Assembly: GCA_005804885.1 (NCBI GenBank)
Contig: SYOX01000038.1
Location: 1-57,750 of the forward strand
DNA: 57,750 bases
Origin: Pseudomonadota bacterium
GTDB taxonomy: Bacteria > Myxococcota_A > Bradymonadia > Bradymonadales > GCA-2716585
Direction: 5' to 3'
Shown: positions 18,057 through 28,127 of the stretch, piece after piece
How the letters are laid out: each line of letters opens with the position of its first letter
How positions within the stretch are numbered: position 1 is the stretch's first letter
Notes under the pieces: generated by a model
Seen by the model: only the letters and a program-made list of their open reading frames with translations
What the model was told of the DNA's origin: nothing
Databases searched by the model: none
Made by a program: the position numbers and the translations under genes

Positions 18057-18803
18057 ATGGCTCCCGTTAGCGCCATCCTCCTGGACATCGAGGGCACCAC
18101 CACCTCGATCCGCTTCGTCCACGAGATCCTCTTCCCCTTCGCCCGCACCCACATGTCCGCCTTCCTCGTCGAGCGGTGGGGTGACCCCGCCGTCCAGGCC
18201 GACGTCGCAGGCCTCCTGCTCCAGCAACAGGCCGATTCGGCGACCCTCCCCAGCGTCACCTCGCCCTTGGCCGGCGCCGACGCGGCCACGCGCCGCGCCG
18301 CTGCGCTGAACTGCGCGCTGCGCCACATGGACCTGGACCGCAAGACCACCGCGCTCAAGTCCCTCCAGGGCAAGATATGGGAGGCCGGCTACGCCACGGG
18401 TGAGCTCAAGGCCGACGTCTTCGACGACGTCCCCGACGCGCTGGCCCGGTGGACGGCCGCAGGGCTCGCCGTCGCCATCTACTCCTCGGGCAGCGTCCCG
18501 GCCCAGCGGCTCCTCTTCGGCCACACCCACCGGGGCGACCTGACCCCCCACCTGTCGGCCTTCTTCGACACCACCACCGGCCCGAAGCAGGAGCGGGCGA
18601 GCTACGCCCGGATCGCCGAGGCGCTCGGCCTGGCGCCCGAGGCCGTCCTCTTCGCCACCGATGTCGTCGAGGAGGCCCTCGCGGCCCGCGCCGCCGGGAT
18701 GCGCGCCGTCATCATGGACCGCCCAGGCAACGCCCCCCAGCCTCCCCACGACTTCGAGGTCTGGGCCGACTTCTCGGCCTTCGATCCCACACAGACCGCT
18801 TGA
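18057..18803 (+). CDS. mtnC: Enolase-phosphatase E1 of methionine salvage
   Basis: 248 residues, a HAD-superfamily enzyme. It enolises 2,3-diketo-5-methylthiopentyl-1-phosphate and then dephosphorylates it. Motif I reads LLDIEGTTTS (D10, E12, the MtnC-specific Glu), motif II IYSSGS near 142, the catalytic Lys in GPKQERASY near 175 and motif III FATDVVEEALAA near 201. The length and motif spacing are those of bacterial MtnC. A strong AAAGGAGG ribosome site lies just upstream. Other salvage genes are not adjacent, so it stands alone here. Confidence 0.95.
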   Translation: MAPVSAILLDIEGTTTSIRFVHEILFPFARTHMSAFLVERWGDPAVQADVAGLLLQQQADSATLPSVTSPLAGADAATRRAAALNCALRHMDLDRKTTALKSLQGKIWEAGYATGELKADVFDDVPDALARWTAAGLAVAIYSSGSVPAQRLLFGHTHRGDLTPHLSAFFDTTTGPKQERASYARIAEALGLAPEAVLFATDVVEEALAARAAGMRAVIMDRPGNAPQPPHDFEVWADFSAFDPTQTA

Positions 18804-18864
18804 GCGGACAGCTCGGGCTCAGCGCCACCCAGTCAGGGCGGCCGAGCCCTGATCGACCGGGACC

Positions 18865-20832
18865 TCAGAGGCCGCAGCGGGGCGACAGGCTCTGAGGCTG
18901 GCCGTCGGGGCAGAGGGTGTCGGGGCTGAAGATCGCGCCGGTGAAGTCCGCGCCCTCGGTGATCGCGCCGGTGAGGTCGGCGTCGGTGAGGTCGGCGTCG
19001 GTGAGGTCGGCGTCGGTGAAGTCGGCCTCGGAGAGGTCGCGGCCTGCCAGATCGACGCCGATGAGGAGGGCCTGTCGGAAGTTGAAGCCGCTCAGGTCCA
19101 TCGGGAGGGTGGCGCCGGCGAGGTTGGCCTGGTTCATGCGCGAGCTGCTGATGGCGGCGTCGGTGAAGTCGGTGTTGACGAGGGTGGCCTCGACGAAGGA
19201 GGCGCCCTGGATGGTGGCGCCGGTGAGGTCGGCGTCGGTGAGGTTGACCCGGTCGCAGATCGAGCCGGAGAGGTCGACGCGAGGTGCGGTGACGCCGCTG
19301 AGGCGGCCGAGGTTGAGCGTGACGTCGCGGGCGAGGGCGTCGGTGAGGTTGGCGCCGGTCAGGAAGACGAAGGCGAGGTCGGCGCCGGTCAGGTCGGCGC
19401 CGGTGAAGTCGGCGCCGGTCAGGTTGGCGCCCTGGCTCAGGACGTCCTGGGCGCAGACGCCGCGGAAGCTGCCGCCGATCATCTGCAAGTTGTCGATGAC
19501 GGCGCCGCGCAAGTCGATCCCGTCGAAGGAGCCGCCGTGGTACTCGGCCTCGGCGAAGACGGCGCCGACCAGGGAGGTGGCGGCGCGGGGCTGGTCGTCG
19601 GCGCAGGCGGGGGAGGGGATGGGCTCGTCGTCGCCGACGAAGCGGGCGCCGGCCAGGTTGGCGCTTGTGAAGTTGGCGCGGTCCAGGTTGCAGTCGACGA
19701 AGAGGGTGCCCTGGAGGTCGGCCTGGGAGAAGTTGGCCCGCTCCAGGAGGGCGCCGGTCAGGTTGACGTCGCGGAAGGTGGCCGAGCCGAAGTTGGCGCT
19801 GGACAGGTCCAGGCCCAGGCCGCTGAGGTCGCCGCGGACCTGGGTGAGCGTGAGGTCGGCGCCGGGGAGCAGGATCCCGTCGGCGAGGATGCGCTCGAAG
19901 ATGGCGCGGTCGAGCAGGAAGCCGGCGAGGTTGAGCTGGGCGGCGGCCAGATCCTGGAGGCGCGCGACGAGGTCGACCTCGTGGTCAAGGGCGCCCGCTG
20001 CGATGACAACCTCTCGGGCGTCGCGGACAAAGCCCGAGCGGGAGACGCGGACGGTGTAGGCGCCGTCGGGCAGGCCGTCGAAGACGACCTGCTCGCCGTG
20101 GCGCACCCGGACCTCGCGCAGGCGCTCCTTGCCGGACTCCAGGATCACGCGCGCCTGCCGCTCGTTGGCCGGTATCCAGTCGGGCAGCACCTCCAGCCGC
20201 GCGCTGATCGAGCCGACGAGATCGCAGACGTCGCCGACGCCGTCGCCGACGCCGTCGACCAGATCGCTGTCGGCCTGATCGGGGTTGGCGTCCTCAGGGC
20301 AGTTGTCGAGGTCGTCCTCGACCCCGTCGCCGTCGTCGTCCGCGTCGCAGAGGTCGCCGAGGCCGTCGCCGTCGAGGTCGGCCTGGTCGGGGTCGGGCAG
20401 CGCAGGGCAGAGATCGCCGTCGTTCTCGACGCCGTCGCCGTCGAGGTCGGGATCGCAGGCGTCGCCGAGGCCGTCGCCGACGCCGTCGACCAGATCGCTG
20501 TCGGCCTGATCGGGGTTGGCGTCCTCGGGGCAGTTGTCGTCCTCGTCCGGGATCCCGTCGCCGTCGGTGTCGGCCGCCTCGGCGGGCGCGCAGGCGCCCT
20601 CGCGGCAGGCCTCGCCGGGATCGCAGTCGTCGTCCTGCTCGCAGTCCGAGGGGTCGTTGTTGGGCGCGTTGTTGGGCGCGTTGTTGGGGTCGTTGTTCTC
20701 CGGCGCCTCGCACCCGGCGCCAGAGCAGGGGGGATCGCCGGGGTCTGAGCACCCCGCGCCGAGCATGGAGAGCGCGACGAGGGGCGCAAGCAGCGTCGTA
20801 AGGAGGATCGGGCGAACGCGGGCCTCGGGCAT
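18865..20832 (-). CDS. Lipoprotein with thrombospondin-3-like repeats and a long pentapeptide-repeat helix
   Basis: 655 residues. The signal peptide ends in the lipobox LGAGC. An Asn-rich NNxPNN linker follows, then a short Cys-rich motif ([18 protein letters not shown]), then Ca-binding DxDGDG repeats (about 75-200) like thrombospondin type 3. A beta domain (about 205-290) leads into some 340 residues of pentapeptide repeats (A-D/N-L-x-x, e.g. [20 protein letters not shown]), which fold as a right-handed quadrilateral beta helix. It is expected at the cell surface. No enzymatic role can be read from it. AGGGAGAG lies before the ATG. Near-identical DNA repeats make this gene prone to recombination. 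Confidence 0.85.
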   Translation of the reverse strand: MPEARVRPILLTTLLAPLVALSMLGAGCSDPGDPPCSGAGCEAPENNDPNNAPNNAPNNDPSDCEQDDDCDPGEACREGACAPAEAADTDGDGIPDEDDNCPEDANPDQADSDLVDGVGDGLGDACDPDLDGDGVENDGDLCPALPDPDQADLDGDGLGDLCDADDDGDGVEDDLDNCPEDANPDQADSDLVDGVGDGVGDVCDLVGSISARLEVLPDWIPANERQARVILESGKERLREVRVRHGEQVVFDGLPDGAYTVRVSRSGFVRDAREVVIAAGALDHEVDLVARLQDLAAAQLNLAGFLLDRAIFERILADGILLPGADLTLTQVRGDLSGLGLDLSSANFGSATFRDVNLTGALLERANFSQADLQGTLFVDCNLDRANFTSANLAGARFVGDDEPIPSPACADDQPRAATSLVGAVFAEAEYHGGSFDGIDLRGAVIDNLQMIGGSFRGVCAQDVLSQGANLTGADFTGADLTGADLAFVFLTGANLTDALARDVTLNLGRLSGVTAPRVDLSGSICDRVNLTDADLTGATIQGASFVEATLVNTDFTDAAISSSRMNQANLAGATLPMDLSGFNFRQALLIGVDLAGRDLSEADFTDADLTDADLTDADLTGAITEGADFTGAIFSPDTLCPDGQPQSLSPRCGL

Positions 20833-20933
20833 GGGCTCTCCCTGGGGGTGGTCGCCTCGGCGCGGGCCATCAAGGGGCGCGCCGGTCGCCCTTGAGGCTC
20901 CCGATACCGCCGCCCGATGTCAAGTCAGCGCGG

Positions 20934-22172
20934 TCAAGGGCGCTCGGTGTAGTTCATCTTGAGGCGCGAGTTCATGCGGGCGGTGGGTTGGAGGTCGAAG
21001 GGAGACTTGAGGTAGGCGCGCAGCTGATCGTGGTCGATGTGGGGGAACCAGCGCGAGGAGTCGGGGTCGCCGGCGTGGCGGAACTTCCACAGCTCGGCCA
21101 GGTCGAGCTTGTCCATGCCCTCGATCCAGCGCCCGTGGACCTCCTGATCGACGCCGTGGAGGTCCATCTGGTAGGACAGGTGCCGTCCGTGCTCGCGCAG
21201 GTAGAACTGGCGGTACATCAGCCCCTGGGCCGTGACCCGGAAGAGGCGCAGGCTGGCCTGCCTCGTGTACTTCTCCGAGATCGGCGGGGCGTTGAGGAAG
21301 AGGGCCTTGCCGCGGGTGTAAAGCTCGTCGCGGTGGACGTGGCCGGAGAGCTCGGCCTCGATCCCGTGCTTCTCGAACAAGGCCAGGTATTTCTCCATCC
21401 ATCCAGTCTCCCAGCTCTTCGAGATCCTGGAGCGGTAGAAGGTCGGCATGACCGGGATGTGGTTGAAGATCATCACGCGCTGCCCGTCCTTGCGAGCCTC
21501 GATGATCATCTTCTCCATTTCACCCCATTGCTCCCTGGCGATCTGGCCGGAGCTCTGTGGAGATCGTCGGGCGTTCCAGAGCTGGGAGTCGACCCCGATG
21601 AGCGCCAGCGGCCCGTAGTCGACTCTGTAGGGGGTGCGGAACTCGGGGAACTCGCGCTCCCACCACTGGATCCGGTCGGCGGTCGGGTCAAACATGACGT
21701 CGTGGTTGCCCGGCACGAGGTGGACGGGGGCGCGCAGGCGGCCGTTGATGTCCTTGAAGATCCGGATCTGGGAGGGGGTGAAGCTGTCGGTCAGGTCGCC
21801 GGTGATGATCACGAATTCGGGCTGGGGCGCCATGCCGTTGATGACCTCGACGGCGACCTCGAAGGCCTTGTGGTCGCCCTCGCGGCCGACGTGGGTGTCG
21901 CTCAGGTGGACGAAGGTCAGCAGCGTCTCGCGGCCGTCGTCGGGCCACGGCGAGGTGAGGTTGGCCAGGGGCTTGAACTGGAGGGCGTCGGAGGAGGTCG
22001 GCGGCTCAGGAGCGGGGTCGGGCAGCGGGATCGCTTCGGGCGCGACGGTCGCCTCGGCGGTCTCGTCGGCGCCGAAGGATTCGAAGAAGAGGCCGAGCGC
22101 GCTGGTGAGCACGAGCGCCGAGGCGCCGATGATCACCAGCGGCTCCCTGATGACGTCCGAGAAGTCCCGCAT
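20934..22172 (-). CDS. Membrane-anchored calcineurin-like metallophosphoesterase
   Basis: 412 residues from ATG 22172, which has GAGGTG seven bases upstream; a GTG at 22208 would add 12 residues. One N-terminal membrane helix (about 10-33) anchors a Pro/Glu linker and a metallophosphoesterase domain. Metal-binding motifs appear in order: HLSDTHVG, ITGDLTD, VPGNHDV, FNHIP and LSGHVHRDE. The catalytic domain would face the periplasm. The substrate is unknown. It lies upstream of the pentapeptide lipoprotein in the same orientation, about 100 bp away. Confidence 0.88.
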   Translation of the reverse strand: MRDFSDVIREPLVIIGASALVLTSALGLFFESFGADETAEATVAPEAIPLPDPAPEPPTSSDALQFKPLANLTSPWPDDGRETLLTFVHLSDTHVGREGDHKAFEVAVEVINGMAPQPEFVIITGDLTDSFTPSQIRIFKDINGRLRAPVHLVPGNHDVMFDPTADRIQWWEREFPEFRTPYRVDYGPLALIGVDSQLWNARRSPQSSGQIAREQWGEMEKMIIEARKDGQRVMIFNHIPVMPTFYRSRISKSWETGWMEKYLALFEKHGIEAELSGHVHRDELYTRGKALFLNAPPISEKYTRQASLRLFRVTAQGLMYRQFYLREHGRHLSYQMDLHGVDQEVHGRWIEGMDKLDLAELWKFRHAGDPDSSRWFPHIDHDQLRAYLKSPFDLQPTARMNSRLKMNYTERP

Positions 22173-22279
22173 CCTCCTCCACCTCGCCGGAGGGCCCTTC
22201 GCCTCCACCCTCTGATCCTGAGGCGTCGAGGCGGCGTGTCAAGTTCGGGGTCAGGGGCAGGGGGGGGGCGGCGGCGCGC

Positions 22280-25200
22280 TCAGAGCCGGCCGTCGTCGGG
22301 GCCGTCGACGACCTTGGACTCGGGCTGCTCGACGAGCGCGCGGAAGAGCGACGAGGTGCGCGCCAGGGCCTCAAGGTCGCCGAAGACGATCAGCTTGGTG
22401 CGCGCGCGGGTCAGCGTGACGTTGATCCGGCGTGGGCTGGCGATGAAGGCGCTGGTGCGGCCGGCGGCGACGAAGGAGACGAGCATGATCTCCTTCTCGC
22501 GGCCCTGGAAGCGCTCGACGGTGTCGATCTCGATCTGCTCGGACCACTCGCCGAGGGCCTCGGTGACGATGCGCCGCAGGAGCTGCACCTGGGCGCGGAA
22601 GGGCGCGATGATCCCGATCTCCGAGGCGGCGTGGAAGGGGTTGAAGGCGGGCGGGTCGTCGCGGGCCATCAAGAGGTCGTCGCTGAGCAACTCGCGCAGC
22701 ACGGCCAGGATCATGCGGGCCTCGGGCTCGTTCTGGCGCATGAGCTCCCGGCCCTGGATGTTGACCAGCACCAGGGGGCTGTCCGGGTCGAGGATCTGCC
22801 GGATGAGCGGCGGCCGCTCGGCCAGCGCGGCGCGATCGACGGGCAGGCGCAGGCCGGCCACGGCGGGCGCCGCCCGCATGCGACCGCCGTAGAAGGCCCG
22901 CGAGCTGAAGGCCACCAGCGCCTCGCTCATCCGGTACTCGTCCTCCAGCATCGTGCCGGGGACGTGGTCAAAGAGCCGCTCGAAGAGAGACTGGTCGAGT
23001 CCCCGGACCCCGGAGACCTCCTCCAGGCGCCGCTCGACGGGCGACAGATCGTCGCTGGCGGCCATGTGGGCCGTGACGGCGGTCTCGGAGACGACCACGG
23101 GCGGGAGCTGCCGGTGATCGCCGACGAGCACGAAGCGCCGGGCCTTGTTGATCGATCCGAGCGCCATCGGCTCGGTGATCTGCCCGGCCTCGTCGAGGAT
23201 GGCCACGTCAAAGATCGGCGGCCGCGCCGTCGAGCCGTCGCGCGGCTGCCCGCAGGCGTGCTCCAGGATCTCCATGACCGGGCTGGAGATGACCGTGTGG
23301 GTCGTCGAGGCGATCACGGGGCAGGCGAGGATGGCGGCGTGCAGCGCCGCCAGATCCGGCGTCCGCGCCGCCAGCGCGTTGGCGTACCACCGCGCCGGGT
23401 CGCCGCCCGTGTCGCAGATGTGGCGGTGGAGGGTGTTCTCCTCGCGCACGGAGCCCAGGCGCAGGAAGTCCTCAAAGCCCGTTTCCATCAGCCGGATCAG
23501 GACGTTGTCGACGGCCGTGTTGGTGCTGGCGGCCAGCAACACCCGCTGCCCCCTGGCCACGAGGTGTCGGATGATCTCCGCGATGACCGTCGTCTTGCCC
23601 GTCCCCGGCGGCCCCTGGATCAAGTAGGCCCCCTCGCACGTCACCCCGCCGGTGACCGCCTCGCGCTGCCTCGGGTTGAGGTGGTCCAGCGACGAGAGCC
23701 ACGTGGCCGTCGGCGGCGGCGCCGGCGCCTTGCGGTGCAGGATGAGCTCCAGGCGCGCCGCGTCCCGGCAGCGCAAGAAGTCAAAGAGCGCCCTGTGGCA
23801 CTCCCGATGCCCCAGGCGAGTCGGGTGCGCGTCGAGGATCCACCCCTCGGGCGCCAGCCGCAGCGCCGTCGGCGCCGCCGCCGTCTGCACCCACACCTCG
23901 CCGCGGCCCGCCTGCACGATCTGCCCGGTGAAGATCTGGCCTGCGAAGTCTCCCCGGTGGGCGATGACCCGCTGCCCGGGGCTGAAGAGCTGGAGCCCCT
24001 CCCCCTCGAAGCGCACCTGGCGGGCCGGCAGGTCGACGCCGCCGATCGTCAGCTCCGAGACGGCCTTGCGCGCCCGCTTGCGCTCCTCCAGCGTGTCGCC
24101 GCGCAGGATCTGCCCCAGCTCCATCGTCGAGTGCCAGTACTCCTCCTCGACGAAGCGCACGAAGCGCGCGTAATAGGCCCTGGCCAGCGCCACGACCTTC
24201 GGGTCGATCCCGGCCCACACCCCGCCCGGCCGCGAGACCAGCTTCGCGTGCGCGCTCGGCCCCGCCCCCGTCACCAGCGTCTGGTAGCTGCACCGCTCGC
24301 GCCGATATCGACAAGCCTGCTCCCGGCACAACGAGGGCTGCTGGAGGTAGTGCGGCGGCTCGAAGCGCGTGTCCCCGAAGGCGTAATGCCGGTGCAGCGA
24401 CACGATCCCGTTGCGAGCCTGGATGATCTTGCGCTCCTCGGCCAGATCCTGCCGATCGACGGCCTTGATCTGGCCCGTCTTGCTGTAGAGCAGCTCCCCG
24501 ATCACCGGCCGGCCCGCGCTCAGCGCGACCTTGTCCCACAAGAGCGCGTAGCAGCGCACCTGCTGGTCGTGCTCGTCGCTCGGCCGACCCGTCTTGAGCT
24601 CCAGGATCCGCAGCGCCTCGCCGTCGTCGAAGGCCAGATCGATCCGGCCCTCCAGGCCGTACTCCCCGCTGAAGCGCTTGACCTCGGCGCTGGCCCCCTC
24701 GAAGAGATCGCCGCGCGCCTCGATCACCAGCGCCGACAGGCGCTCGTAATGCTGCCGGACGCTCTGCCGCAGCCTCACCATGTCCCCCTGACCCAGCCGC
24801 GCCGCCAGGATGTCGAGCCGGCAGGTCGAGGTCATCGCGTCGAAGAGCGACTCGAAGTCCCCGGCGACCCCCGGCCTCATCGCCATCGCCTCCAGCATGT
24901 CGTGCACCAGCCGCCCGACCACCAGCGGCTCCCCGGTCCCCCCGCTGTCACGAAGATCCGTCAAGTAGCGGCTGGCGCAGCCCTGGCTCTTGATCACGTC
25001 CGTGACCGGCACCAGGAAGTAGGGCTCCAGGATCGGCAGCGTGTGCTCGCCGTGGGTGTAGAAGCGCTCCTCGCCGCGGGTCGCGGTGCGGGCGTGGTAG
25101 AGGCTCAACTCCGCCCCGTCCCAGGCCCCGTCGAGGCTGTGGTAGGTCGAGCGCGGATCGACCACCCGCGGCGCGAAGAAGAAGGCCCCCGAGCGCATCC

Positions 25201-26191
25201 ACGCCCCGCCCGCGTCCCGGTGCCGCAAGAAGAACTTGAGCACCGAGCGGCCACGATCCGTGCGCTCGCGCACCAGATCCCCCATGAGCCCGTCGCGGAT
25301 GTCGACGTAGCCCTCCTCGCCCGTGATCCCAAGCGCCCCGGCCGAGACCGAGAAGCGCCCCGCCGAGCTGTACAGGCCCTGCCTCAGCTCCCTGGCCAGC
25401 GCGTCGATCGTCGCGTGCCTTCCCTCGGGCTCGGGCGAGAGCGCGCGGTTGATGGTGTCGATCAAGACCGGCGGCATCCCCTCGACCCGCTTGCGCAGCC
25501 GCTCGATCCAGCGCGCCCCGACCGCCTCCATCTGCGCCGCCGACGACTCGAAGGCCAGCCGCCCCGCCACCGGATCGCCAGCCGACAGCAGCCGCAGCAG
25601 CAGCATCCCCATCCCGTAGACGTCCGAGCGGATCGTCCCCGGCTCACCGCGCATGACCTCCGGCGCCGTGTAGCTGACCGCCTCCGGCCAGGGGTCCATC
25701 CCGAAGTCCACCAGCGCCGCCGCCGGCCCCTCCTCCGTCTCCTGGATCAACACATTGCCCGGCTTGAGCCCCAGGTGCAGCAGCCCCGCCCGGTGCGCCG
25801 CCGACAGCCCGTCGCACAGATCCACCGCCAGCGCCACATGCGCCTCCATCGGCGCGCTGTAGCCCTCGACCTCGTACCAACGGTGCAGCGGCAAGGACGG
25901 CCGCCACGACATCGCCAGCACACCCCGCCCGTCGCCGTCGACCTCGGCGCGCAGGACCGGCGCGATCGCCGGGTGGTAGATCAGCCCCAGCTCACCCTGG
26001 CGCTCCGCCCACCCCTCGGGCACACGGCCCGGCCGCAGCACCTTGAGGCTGACCCGCCCGCCGCCCGCCGCGCGCACCTCGGCGTCCACGCCCAGCCAGG
26101 TGTCCGCCCTCGGCCCGACCGCGATCTTGTCCAAGAGCTCGTAGCGCCCCAGCAGCGTCCTTGAGCGGCCCTTCGGGGTGGCTCCTTCCAT
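22280..26191 (-). CDS. Pseudokinase / Cas4-like nuclease / Dna2-like SF1 helicase fusion
   Basis: 1303 residues from ATG 26191, with GGTGGAG just upstream; an upstream frame extension looks non-coding. Domain 1 (about 16-300) is a protein-kinase fold: K50 in VSLKVL and DFG near 162 remain, but the catalytic HRD is HLG (139-141) and the glycine loop is degenerate, so it is probably inactive. Domain 2 (about 390-640) is a PD-(D/E)XK nuclease: Cys near 404, His in GRLVHDML, EGRIDLAF, LELKTGR, then a Cys cluster (CREQAC...C), as in Cas4/AddB/Dna2 iron-sulfur nucleases. Domain 3 (about 840-1290) is an SF1 helicase: QGPPGTGKTT, FDVAILDEAGQITEP, GDHRQLPPV, EYRMSEAL, DTVERFQGREKE and NVTLTRARTK. The nuclease-then-helicase order is that of Dna2. 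The gene stands alone; a DNA repair or defence role is inference. Confidence 0.88.
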   Translation of the reverse strand: MEGATPKGRSRTLLGRYELLDKIAVGPRADTWLGVDAEVRAAGGGRVSLKVLRPGRVPEGWAERQGELGLIYHPAIAPVLRAEVDGDGRGVLAMSWRPSLPLHRWYEVEGYSAPMEAHVALAVDLCDGLSAAHRAGLLHLGLKPGNVLIQETEEGPAAALVDFGMDPWPEAVSYTAPEVMRGEPGTIRSDVYGMGMLLLRLLSAGDPVAGRLAFESSAAQMEAVGARWIERLRKRVEGMPPVLIDTINRALSPEPEGRHATIDALARELRQGLYSSAGRFSVSAGALGITGEEGYVDIRDGLMGDLVRERTDRGRSVLKFFLRHRDAGGAWMRSGAFFFAPRVVDPRSTYHSLDGAWDGAELSLYHARTATRGEERFYTHGEHTLPILEPYFLVPVTDVIKSQGCASRYLTDLRDSGGTGEPLVVGRLVHDMLEAMAMRPGVAGDFESLFDAMTSTCRLDILAARLGQGDMVRLRQSVRQHYERLSALVIEARGDLFEGASAEVKRFSGEYGLEGRIDLAFDDGEALRILELKTGRPSDEHDQQVRCYALLWDKVALSAGRPVIGELLYSKTGQIKAVDRQDLAEERKIIQARNGIVSLHRHYAFGDTRFEPPHYLQQPSLCREQACRYRRERCSYQTLVTGAGPSAHAKLVSRPGGVWAGIDPKVVALARAYYARFVRFVEEEYWHSTMELGQILRGDTLEERKRARKAVSELTIGGVDLPARQVRFEGEGLQLFSPGQRVIAHRGDFAGQIFTGQIVQAGRGEVWVQTAAAPTALRLAPEGWILDAHPTRLGHRECHRALFDFLRCRDAARLELILHRKAPAPPPTATWLSSLDHLNPRQREAVTGGVTCEGAYLIQGPPGTGKTTVIAEIIRHLVARGQRVLLAASTNTAVDNVLIRLMETGFEDFLRLGSVREENTLHRHICDTGGDPARWYANALAARTPDLAALHAAILACPVIASTTHTVISSPVMEILEHACGQPRDGSTARPPIFDVAILDEAGQITEPMALGSINKARRFVLVGDHRQLPPVVVSETAVTAHMAASDDLSPVERRLEEVSGVRGLDQSLFERLFDHVPGTMLEDEYRMSEALVAFSSRAFYGGRMRAAPAVAGLRLPVDRAALAERPPLIRQILDPDSPLVLVNIQGRELMRQNEPEARMILAVLRELLSDDLLMARDDPPAFNPFHAASEIGIIAPFRAQVQLLRRIVTEALGEWSEQIEIDTVERFQGREKEIMLVSFVAAGRTSAFIASPRRINVTLTRARTKLIVFGDLEALARTSSLFRALVEQPESKVVDGPDDGRL

Positions 26192-26331
26192 AGCTCCACC
26201 GTGTTGTCCCGGCCAGATTGCCAGAACAGGTGAACAAACTAGCATGTGGTCGGCCGCCCGTCGAGCCCACTTCGACCTGACCCCGACGAAGGCGCAAGCG
26301 CGCCGCCTCGGCGCGCCGCAGGCCCCGGCGA

Positions 26332-27276
26332 TCAGGGGCGTGGGAGAGACTCGATGAGCGGCCGGTGCTGGTAATGGGCCTTGAGCAGCTCGAAGATCCC
26401 GGCGTAGAGGCGGCGCTTGTCGCCCGCCGACACCCGCAGATCGGGCTGGCGCGCGCTCAGCCACCCCGGCAGCCCGGCGTCGGCGCCGTCGAGCATGTCG
26501 ATCCCGTGAAATTCGAGGCTCAAGACCTCCGGGTGCGACCGCCGGATGGCCGGCAGCAGCGCCCGAAGGCCCCCGACGCCCAGCAGGTGCAGGCTGGTGC
26601 CGATGAGCGGGAAGCGCACCCCCGGCACGAGGCTCATCGGGATCTCCCACAGCCCGCGCTGGCCTGAGGGCGCCCGCCGCCAGGGCCTCGTCGGATCGGC
26701 CAGGTAGGGCGTCGTGGGCGCGGTGAGGGTGTGGGGGAGGGTCATCTGGGAGCGGCTCGGCGCCCCGGACAGCCGCATCCGCGCCATGATCAGCCCCTTG
26801 GCCGCCCAGTAGGGCGGGCAGGGGAAGAGCGAGGCGTCGTAATCGTAGCCGCGCTCGGCCAGCACCCCCGCGATCCCAGGGTCGAGGTTGTAGCCCGGCG
26901 CCCTGAAGCCCCTCGGCCGCCGCCCCGTGGCCGCCTCGATGGCCCGCTCGGCGGCCTCCAGATCGGCGCGGATCGCCGCCAGGCCCCGCGCGCGCAGATC
27001 GTAGCGGTGCTCGTGGGAGTGGCTGGCGATCTCGTGCCCCGCCTCGACGACCCGGAGGGCCAGCGCCGCGTGCTCCTCCTGCTCCAGATCCTCGCCGACG
27101 CAGAAGAAGGTCGCTCGGACGCCCGCCGCGTCAAAAAGCTCCAGAAAGCGCCCCAGCGCCACCGACCAGACCGGGTCCCAGGCGCCAGCGCCAGGATCGG
27201 GCGCCCCGTGGATGGCCGCGTAGCGGCGCACGCCGTCCATGTCCACGCTGACACAGCATGAGGGCGCCGCGGGCAT
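26332..27276 (-). CDS. NodB-type polysaccharide deacetylase
   Basis: 314 residues. The NodB core starts at SVDMDGVRR (metal/catalytic Asp near 13), continues with ATFFCVGED and HEIASHSHEHRYD (His pair near 80-84), and ends with GFRAPGYNLD near 115. Such enzymes remove N-acetyl groups from glycans. The C-terminal 140 residues are variable. The ATG overlaps the stop of the glycosyltransferase gene by one base (TGATG). The pair is therefore translated together and probably acts on the same polyprenyl- or surface-glycan substrate. Confidence 0.87.
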   Translation of the reverse strand: MPAAPSCCVSVDMDGVRRYAAIHGAPDPGAGAWDPVWSVALGRFLELFDAAGVRATFFCVGEDLEQEEHAALALRVVEAGHEIASHSHEHRYDLRARGLAAIRADLEAAERAIEAATGRRPRGFRAPGYNLDPGIAGVLAERGYDYDASLFPCPPYWAAKGLIMARMRLSGAPSRSQMTLPHTLTAPTTPYLADPTRPWRRAPSGQRGLWEIPMSLVPGVRFPLIGTSLHLLGVGGLRALLPAIRRSHPEVLSLEFHGIDMLDGADAGLPGWLSARQPDLRVSAGDKRRLYAGIFELLKAHYQHRPLIESLPRP

Positions 27277-27986
27277 CAGCGGTTCTTGACGCGGATGACC
27301 CAGGCCAACTTCGCGATCCCCTTGAGAACATTGGGGATTCGCCTCGACAGGGCGATCGATGGCTTGCGCTTCTCGATGACCTGGACCGGGATCTCGACCA
27401 CGGCGAGCCGCTTCCGGGTGGCGCGGATGACCAGCTCGCTGGCGAAGAGATCCTTGTTGACCACGCACTTGCCGACGACCTCCAGCACCTGGGCGCGCCG
27501 GAAGGCCTTGAGGCCGTGCGTGTCGGTGCCCTTGAAGCCGACGAAGACCCGCAGCAGGAAGTTGATCACCAGCGTGGCCAGGCGCCTGTAGGCCGGCCGC
27601 TTGTCCAGCGAGCGATCCAGCACCTTGGAGCCGACGACGAAGTCCGCGCCCTGGTCGATCTCCACCATCGCCCTGCGGTAGAAGTCCACGTCGCACAGGT
27701 CGATCTCGTCGCAGATCACCACCTCGCCGCGCGCCTCCAGGATCCCCCGGCGCAGCGCCTTGCCGTAATCCGGCTCCTCGCTGTGGATCAGCCGCAGCTC
27801 CGGGTGGCGCTCCATGAGCCTGTGGGCCAGCGCCACCGTCCCGTCCCGGCTGCCGTTCTCGCTCAGGATGATCTCGAAGTCCCACCCGATCCCTTCAAGC
27901 TCTTCGAAGAGCCCCGCGATCGAGGACTGGAGGATCCCCTCCTCGTTGTAGATGGGGATGACGATGGAGACTCGGGGGTCGCTCAC
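27276..27986 (-). CDS. GT2-family glycosyltransferase (dolichyl-phosphate-mannose-synthase-like)
   Basis: About 236 residues from GTG 27986 (VSDPRVSIVIPIYNEE); a TTG at 28061 would add 25 low-complexity residues. The GT-A fold is recognised by SIVIPIYNEEG, IILSENGSRDGT, the acidic cluster VVICDEIDLCD (DxD-like) and GTDTHGLKAFRR. It likely transfers a sugar from a nucleotide donor to a lipid or glycan. No membrane helices are obvious. It is coupled to the downstream deacetylase. Confidence 0.87.
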   Translation of the reverse strand: MSDPRVSIVIPIYNEEGILQSSIAGLFEELEGIGWDFEIILSENGSRDGTVALAHRLMERHPELRLIHSEEPDYGKALRRGILEARGEVVICDEIDLCDVDFYRRAMVEIDQGADFVVGSKVLDRSLDKRPAYRRLATLVINFLLRVFVGFKGTDTHGLKAFRRAQVLEVVGKCVVNKDLFASELVIRATRKRLAVVEIPVQVIEKRKPSIALSRRIPNVLKGIAKLAWVIRVKNR

Positions 27987-28127
27987 GGGCAGGCTCTCGG
28001 TCGGTTGGGCTCGCGGTCGCGGCGGCTGGCGCCGGGCCTTACTTAACCCGCGGCGCGACAAAAATCCAGGCGCGCCACCCGCCGCTCTGTTCGGCGCCGC
28101 TCGATCCCGGGCCAGATGTTCGGGCGA

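Noticed and set aside
26192..26650. An N-terminal extension of the pseudokinase-helicase protein
   Set aside because: The extra 153 residues are low-complexity, overlap the deacetylase gene, and have no ribosome site. ATG 26191 has one and begins right before the kinase fold.
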